From Flavobacterium psychrophilum (GTDB lineage: Bacteria > Bacteroidota > Bacteroidia > Flavobacteriales > Flavobacteriaceae): a stretch of DNA of 10,845 bases. The translations under genes were made by a program, and so were the position numbers. Shown here one piece after another: positions 6,006 to 10,845 of the stretch (its first letter is position 1; every line of letters starts with the position of its first letter). The stretch covers positions 1 to 10,845 of the forward strand of contig CAMCBB010000060.1 in NCBI GenBank assembly GCA_945872875.1, given 5' to 3'. Under the pieces are notes generated by a model. It saw only the letters and a program-made list of their open reading frames with translations, was not told the DNA's origin and made no database searches.

Positions 6006-6323
6006 TTATAACAATGCGTCAATTGCATCGGTATAGGTTTTTTTAGGAGCTACTCCTACTTGACGTCCTACAACTTCTCCGTTCTGGAAAATTAATACCG
6101 TTGGAATATTTCTTACACCATATTTTGCAGCAAATTCTTGGTTTGCATCTACATCTACTTTTCCAATAACTGCTTTGCCTTCATATTCGCCATGAATTTC
6201 ATCAATTACTGGCCCTACCATTCTGCATGGTCCACACCAAGCTGCCCAAAAATCAACTACTACTGGTTTGTCTGATTTTAATACCACTTCTTCAAAAGTA
6301 GCGTCTGTTATTGCTAATGCCAT
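6006..6323 (-). CDS. trxA: Thioredoxin
   Basis: This 105-residue cytoplasmic thioredoxin reduces protein disulfides using electrons from thioredoxin reductase. It is a complete single-domain member of typical length. The active site is WCGPC (residues 29-33, Cys30 and Cys33), preceded by VVVDFWA with the buried Asp24. The cis-proline is Pro74 in NIPT, and the C-terminal glycine-containing strand GEVVGRQVG (82-90) is present. There is no signal peptide. The gene follows dnaE in the same direction after a 103-nt gap that holds its own -7 box, and it ends in a clear terminator, so it probably forms its own unit, perhaps with some read-through from dnaE. The bases before the ATG are A-rich with no Shine-Dalgarno site, as is usual in Bacteroidota. 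Confidence 0.97.
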   Translation of the reverse strand: MALAITDATFEEVVLKSDKPVVVDFWAAWCGPCRMVGPVIDEIHGEYEGKAVIGKVDVDANQEFAAKYGVRNIPTVLIFQNGEVVGRQVGVAPKKTYTDAIDALL

Positions 6324-6364
6324 ATTTATTTTATTAAATTTATTAATGTTCTTATTTTGTCAGG

Positions 6365-6372
6365 CAAATATA
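6365..6372 (-). promoter_or_regulatory. Putative -7 box for trxA
   Basis: TATATTTG on the minus strand matches TAnnTTTG exactly and lies 41 nt before the trxA ATG, giving a leader of roughly 35-40 nt. A TTG occurs upstream at 6402-6400, but 27 nt away, beyond the usual spacing, so the -33 half is weak. Confidence 0.55.
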
Positions 6373-6426
6373 ATTAATTATTTAATGGATAAAATGTAAC
6401 AATTATTACTTTTCGCTATTTATTAA

Positions 6427-9400
6427 TTAATTTAGTTTATAGTTTACCGGTACTTTATCTAATTCCTCCAATAATTCTTTTGTGATTTTTACTTTTAACT
6501 TTCTACTTGGCATAGCCAATCTAGTTACAACTCTGTTTTCATCAACAGTAACAGGAAGATTAACTTCCATTTCTGGTTGCTCCATTTCTGCATCTAAATC
6601 TATCACATCCGTATCTAAATCGCTTTCTTCAGAACTACTTAATATTGGGACAGCAACTGGTAAATTTTGCTCTACAACCTTAGTCACTTTTTCTATTTCT
6701 AACACTTCAAAATTTACCAAATTTTCACCGCTATTTGCTTTAAATAACTCGCTCAACTTGAGAATTAAATTTGGATTTAAATCCTGAATATTCAAATGAA
6801 TAGATAATTTTTTGGCAAATGTTGGCAAAACATCAGCTAAGAATTTTGCGTCTTGAAAGGTAATTCTTGGCTCCGATTTTTTTCCGGTTTCCCGATTTAT
6901 CCAACCTTCTTTAACACTAATTTTGAAATAGATGAATTGGTTGTTTACCAAAAAATGTTTGAATTTCAGATATTCTTCATCAAATATTCTAAAATCATGA
7001 CTTTCATCATACCCTTCTAAAGTAAAGGATCCCCAATCTTTTCCTTTTTGTCCGGTGCGGTATTGCACATTAGTTACAATCCCCCCAAAAGTTAAGTTTT
7101 TACCTACAAGTGGCTCTAAGTTTTTTAATTGAGCCAATCTAGTGTTACAAAAATAGTTCATTTCATAACGGTAATCATCTAATGGATGCCCAGATATATA
7201 TATTCCAACCACTTCTTTCTCCTTGGCTAATTTCTCCATAGTGTTCCATTCGGGACAAGGTGGAACAACTGGCTCTGCAATTTGTACTTCACTGGCTTCA
7301 CCAAACAAACTGACTTGCGATGAATTTTCATTTTCTTGAAATTTAGATCCATAACGAATCGCCTTTTCTAAAAAGGTAATTCCGTCACCATCTAAATGGA
7401 AATATTGCGCGCGATGCGTATCTTCAAAACAGTCAAAACCACCCGCAAATGCTAAACTTTCAAATGCCTTTTTATTTGCTGCACGCAAATCTATTTTTTT
7501 GGCCAAATCAAAAATTGATTTATAAGGCGCCTCTTTTCTATTTTGTACAATAGTATCTACGGCATTTGCTCCAACACCTTTCACAGCACCTATTCCAAAG
7601 CGAACTGCATAGTTATCATTAACCGTAAATTTATAAAACGATTCGTTTACATCAGGGCCTAAAACGGTTAATCCCATTCGTTTACATTCTTCCATAAAGA
7701 AAGAAACCTGCTTAATGTCATTCATATTATTAGACAAAACCGCTGCCATATATTCGGCAGGATAATTGGCTTTTAAATAGGCTGTTTGGTAAGCAATCCA
7801 AGCATAACAAGTGGAGTGCGATTTATTAAATGCATACTCCGCAAAGGCTTCCCAATCTTTCCAAATTTTCTCTAATTTATCTGCAGCATGTCCTTTGGCT
7901 TCTGCCTGAGAAATAAATTTAGGCTTCATTTTATCTAGAACATCTCGTTGTTTTTTTCCCATTGCTTTACGCAAAACATCGGCATCTCCTTTAGAGAATC
8001 CAGCCAATTTTTGGGACAAGAGCATTACTTGCTCTTGATAAACAGTAATTCCGTAGGTGTCTTTTAGTAATTCTTCGCAAGCCTCAAGATCGTATACAAT
8101 TTCTTCTTCACCATTTTTACGCTTAATAAAACTCGGAATGTAAGCAATAGGTCCCGGCCGATACAAAGCATTCATGGCAATCAAATCCGGAAAAACTGTT
8201 GGCTTTAATTCCTTCATGTATTTTTGCATTCCCGGACTTTCATATTGGAAAATCCCAACCGTTTCACCTCGTTGAAAAAGCTCATAGGTCTTGGCGTCAT
8301 CAATAGGAAATTCATCGGGATTGAGTTCAATACCCGTTCTATATTTCACTAATTTGACTGTGTCTTTGATCAAAGTTAGGGTCTTCAAACCCAAGAAGTC
8401 CATTTTTAATAATCCGGCGCTTTCAACCACCGAGTTATCAAATTGGGTTACAAACAATTCCGAATCTTTAGCAGTAGCAACCGGAACAAAATTGGTAATA
8501 TCATCGGGAGTAATAATGACTCCACAAGCATGAATTCCCGTATTCCTGAGGTTCCCTTCTAATATTTGTGCTTGCTGAATGGTATCGCCGCCCAAATCTT
8601 TTGTACCTCCAAGTGCAATTAAATCTTTAACCTTATCAAAATCTTCTGGCCGAAGCGCTTTCTTTAAGCTAGCTTCATCCATAGAAAATATTTTGGCTAA
8701 ATTCAAATTATTAGGAATCAGTTTAGCAATTTTATCGGCTTCAAAAAGTGGCAAGTCAAGAACACGAGCCGTATCTCTTACGGATGATTTTGCGGCCATG
8801 GTACCGTAGGTAATAATTTGGGCTACTTGCTTAGAACCATATTTATGAATTACATAATCCATAACTTTCCCTCTACCCTCATCATCAAAATCGATATCAA
8901 TATCGGGAAGGGAAACCCTGTCTGGATTAAGGAATCTCTCAAAAAGTAAATTATATAGTAAGGGGTCAATATTAGTAATTCCTAAACAATAGGCTACGAC
9001 AGATCCTGCTGCAGATCCACGACCTGGACCCACAGAAACTCCCATTTTTCGTGCTTCGGCAATGAAATCTTGCACAATTAAGAAATAACCAGGATAACCG
9101 GAGTTTTCAATGGTAAGTAATTCAAAATCGATGCGTTCTTGAATTTCGGGAGTGATTTCTTTATACCTCCTTTTAGCCCCTTCATAGGTTAAATAATTTA
9201 GGTATTTATTTTCCCCTCTTTTCCCAGCATCTTGTTGGTCTTCGGCAACGAGAAATTCTTCTGGGATAGTAAATTTAGGCAGTAATACTTCACGAGCAAG
9301 ATCGTAAATTTCGATACTGTCAACAATTTCTGAAATAGTTGAAATGGCTTCGGGCAAATCGGCAAAGAGTTTTTTCATCTCCTCGCTCGACTTGAAATAA

Positions 9401-10845
9401 TACTCCTGATTTGGTAATCCGTAACGGAAACCTCTACCCCTACCTATAGGTGTTGATTGCTTTTCACCATCGCGAACACAAAGCAAAATATCGTGGGCAT
9501 TGGCGTCTTTTTTATCAATGTAAAAAGTATTGTTTGTGGCTACTAATTTTACTTGATGTTTTCTTGCCAAAGTAATTAAAGACGAATTCACTCGGTTTTC
9601 ATCCTCTTGATTGTGGCGCATTAATTCGATATAAAAATTAGCTCCAAATTGTTCTTTCCACCAAATTAAAGCTTCCTCCGCTTGGTTTTCTCCAAGATTC
9701 AGAACCTTATTTGGAACTTCACCATACAAACTTCCGGAAAGGACAATAATATCTTCTTTATATTTTTTGATAATTTCTTTATCAATTCTTGGCACATAAT
9801 AAAAGCCCTCAGTATAGGCTATAGAGGCTATCTTGGCTAAGTTGTGATACCCTTTTTTATTTTTAGCAAGGAAAACCACTTGAAACCCATTGTCTTTTCG
9901 GGTTTTATCTTTGTGATTATCACAAACAAAAAATTCGCACCCTACAATTGGTTTAATACTAATTTCTTCGGGGTTATTTCCAGCTTCTATTGCGGCTTTA
10001 TTTTTTGCTTCCGCAGCCTTATTATGATTGAGAATATCTCTTACAAAGTGAAAAGTACCCATCATATTTCCCATATCGGTCATTGCAACTGCTGGCATTT
10101 TGTTTTTGACAGCGGCGGAAACTAAATCCTTTACAGAAACGGTAGATTGCAAAACCGAAAATTGAGTGTGATTATGCAAATGCACAAACTCACTATCAAT
10201 AAGGATTTGCTTGTTTTCTGAAAGTGTTTCATTTGAAATTGGAACATGTCCCTTATCTCCAAATTGTTGTCTTATTTTTTCAGAGGCTTCCTTAAGATTA
10301 ATATGTTTCAAACCAATTAAAGAAATTGGTTTTGGATATTTTAATTTAAACGCTTCAAAGTAATCATATGCAACAGCAAGTTCTTCTTTGGTGAATATTT
10401 GAGTTCGAATTAATTCGAAAAAACATCTCGTGGTAGCTTCCACATCGGCGGTGGCATTATGTGCTTCTGCAAAGGGTTGCCCAAAAAGATATTGGTGTAA
10501 TTCGGTTAAAGTTGGTAATTTAAATTTACCTCCTCTTCCTCCTGGAAGTTGTAATAAAGATGCGGTAACTTCGGTACATGTATCTAAAATAGGAAGTAAG
10601 GACATTGGCGATTCGATTCCCATTCGGTAAAATTCGCACCCCATAATATTTACATCAAAACCCAGATTTTGTCCTACAATAAACTTCGCTTTAGATAGAG
10701 AATCATTAAATTTTTCTAACATTTCTTTTAACGAAATCCCTTGTTGCTGAGCTAATTCTGTTGAAATTCCATGAACACTTTCGGCATCATACGGAATATT
10801 GTAACCCTCAGGCTGTATTAAATAATCTTGATGTTCCAAAAGATT
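6427..10845 (-). CDS. dnaE: DNA polymerase III alpha subunit with N-terminal DnaQ-like exonuclease domain (5' end beyond window)
   Basis: This is the replicative C-family polymerase catalytic subunit; 1472 residues are visible and the frame is open to the window edge, so the true start and first residues are missing. The N-terminal part is a DEDDh exonuclease: Exo II is NLGFD (Asp codon 10656-10654) and Exo III is HNATAD (His 10461-10459, Asp 10446-10444); Exo I should lie just outside. A PHP domain follows from HLHNH (10182-10168), but several metal ligands are replaced. The polymerase core is intact: PDIDIDF (8907-8887) carries two catalytic Asp and KMDFLGLKT carries the third (8400-8398). 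After the helix-hairpin-helix-like GIGAVKGVGA come a clamp-binding motif QVSLF (7317-7303), an OB-fold region (about 7110-6950) and an acidic linker (about 6642-6561) before a basic tail. Fused exonuclease and polymerase are known from Bacteroidota DnaE. No terminator is visible after the stop. Confidence 0.97.
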   Translation of the reverse strand, partial: NLLEHQDYLIQPEGYNIPYDAESVHGISTELAQQQGISLKEMLEKFNDSLSKAKFIVGQNLGFDVNIMGCEFYRMGIESPMSLLPILDTCTEVTASLLQLPGGRGGKFKLPTLTELHQYLFGQPFAEAHNATADVEATTRCFFELIRTQIFTKEELAVAYDYFEAFKLKYPKPISLIGLKHINLKEASEKIRQQFGDKGHVPISNETLSENKQILIDSEFVHLHNHTQFSVLQSTVSVKDLVSAAVKNKMPAVAMTDMGNMMGTFHFVRDILNHNKAAEAKNKAAIEAGNNPEEISIKPIVGCEFFVCDNHKDKTRKDNGFQVVFLAKNKKGYHNLAKIASIAYTEGFYYVPRIDKEIIKKYKEDIIVLSGSLYGEVPNKVLNLGENQAEEALIWWKEQFGANFYIELMRHNQEDENRVNSSLITLARKHQVKLVATNNTFYIDKKDANAHDILLCVRDGEKQSTPIGRGRGFRYGLPNQEYYFKSSEEMKKLFADLPEAISTISEIVDSIEIYDLAREVLLPKFTIPEEFLVAEDQQDAGKRGENKYLNYLTYEGAKRRYKEITPEIQERIDFELLTIENSGYPGYFLIVQDFIAEARKMGVSVGPGRGSAAGSVVAYCLGITNIDPLLYNLLFERFLNPDRVSLPDIDIDFDDEGRGKVMDYVIHKYGSKQVAQIITYGTMAAKSSVRDTARVLDLPLFEADKIAKLIPNNLNLAKIFSMDEASLKKALRPEDFDKVKDLIALGGTKDLGGDTIQQAQILEGNLRNTGIHACGVIITPDDITNFVPVATAKDSELFVTQFDNSVVESAGLLKMDFLGLKTLTLIKDTVKLVKYRTGIELNPDEFPIDDAKTYELFQRGETVGIFQYESPGMQKYMKELKPTVFPDLIAMNALYRPGPIAYIPSFIKRKNGEEEIVYDLEACEELLKDTYGITVYQEQVMLLSQKLAGFSKGDADVLRKAMGKKQRDVLDKMKPKFISQAEAKGHAADKLEKIWKDWEAFAEYAFNKSHSTCYAWIAYQTAYLKANYPAEYMAAVLSNNMNDIKQVSFFMEECKRMGLTVLGPDVNESFYKFTVNDNYAVRFGIGAVKGVGANAVDTIVQNRKEAPYKSIFDLAKKIDLRAANKKAFESLAFAGGFDCFEDTHRAQYFHLDGDGITFLEKAIRYGSKFQENENSSQVSLFGEASEVQIAEPVVPPCPEWNTMEKLAKEKEVVGIYISGHPLDDYRYEMNYFCNTRLAQLKNLEPLVGKNLTFGGIVTNVQYRTGQKGKDWGSFTLEGYDESHDFRIFDEEYLKFKHFLVNNQFIYFKISVKEGWINRETGKKSEPRITFQDAKFLADVLPTFAKKLSIHLNIQDLNPNLILKLSELFKANSGENLVNFEVLEIEKVTKVVEQNLPVAVPILSSSEESDLDTDVIDLDAEMEQPEMEVNLPVTVDENRVVTRLAMPSRKLKVKITKELLEELDKVPVNYKLN

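Noticed and set aside
6371..6380. TAATTAATTA palindrome next to the trxA promoter as an operator
   Set aside because: It is a simple A/T palindrome in an AT-rich gap, similar to another run near the dnaE stop; nothing marks it as specific.
6482..10630. Several plus-strand reading frames of 66-101 codons opposite dnaE
   Set aside because: They lie wholly within the strongly conserved dnaE coding sequence on the other strand and show no recognisable protein features.

Overview
The window looks like an ordinary stretch of a low-GC Bacteroidota chromosome, most likely from the Flavobacteriaceae (Flavobacterium or a close relative). The evidence is the AT-rich DNA, the lack of Shine-Dalgarno sites, several TAnnTTTG-type -7 promoter boxes, a secreted protein with a type IX secretion (T9SS) C-terminal sorting domain, and a DnaE polymerase carrying a fused DnaQ-like exonuclease domain. 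I see no insertion sequence, phage gene, CRISPR array or integron.

Left part (1-4046). The start of ruvC (Holliday junction resolvase) runs off the left edge on the minus strand. Divergent from it are two tightly spaced plus-strand genes: a polytopic membrane protein of the lysylphosphatidylglycerol-synthase-TM type, and a membrane-bound family 2 glycosyltransferase 4 nt later. They are probably one envelope or glycolipid unit. A secreted phospholipase D-like (two-HKD) protein with a T9SS sorting domain follows.

Middle part (4038-4970). The PLD gene converges on a small lipoprotein gene, and one bidirectional hairpin contains both stop codons. The lipoprotein resembles a stand-alone TonB C-terminal domain and seems to start at TTG. 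Upstream of it lie a minus-strand terminator with no obvious gene of its own, a short stretch with tRNA-like fragments, and then tRNA-Asp(GTC) with a strong terminator and a good promoter.

Right part (4971-10845). All genes are on the minus strand, transcribed as dnaE (5' end outside the window), then trxA, then a DUF58/VWA-like gene. trxA has its own -7 box and terminator. The DUF58 gene has a -7 box only 4 nt before its ATG, so its mRNA may be leaderless or nearly so. RuvC and DnaE serve recombination and replication, thioredoxin serves redox balance, and the remainder is envelope-related or of unknown role.

I found no convincing new multi-gene system. The points most worth a second look are the TonB-domain-like lipoprotein, the orphan terminator with tRNA-like fragments, the near-leaderless DUF58 gene without an adjacent MoxR, the stop codons embedded in a shared terminator, and the DnaE whose PHP domain has lost its metal ligands while keeping a fused exonuclease.
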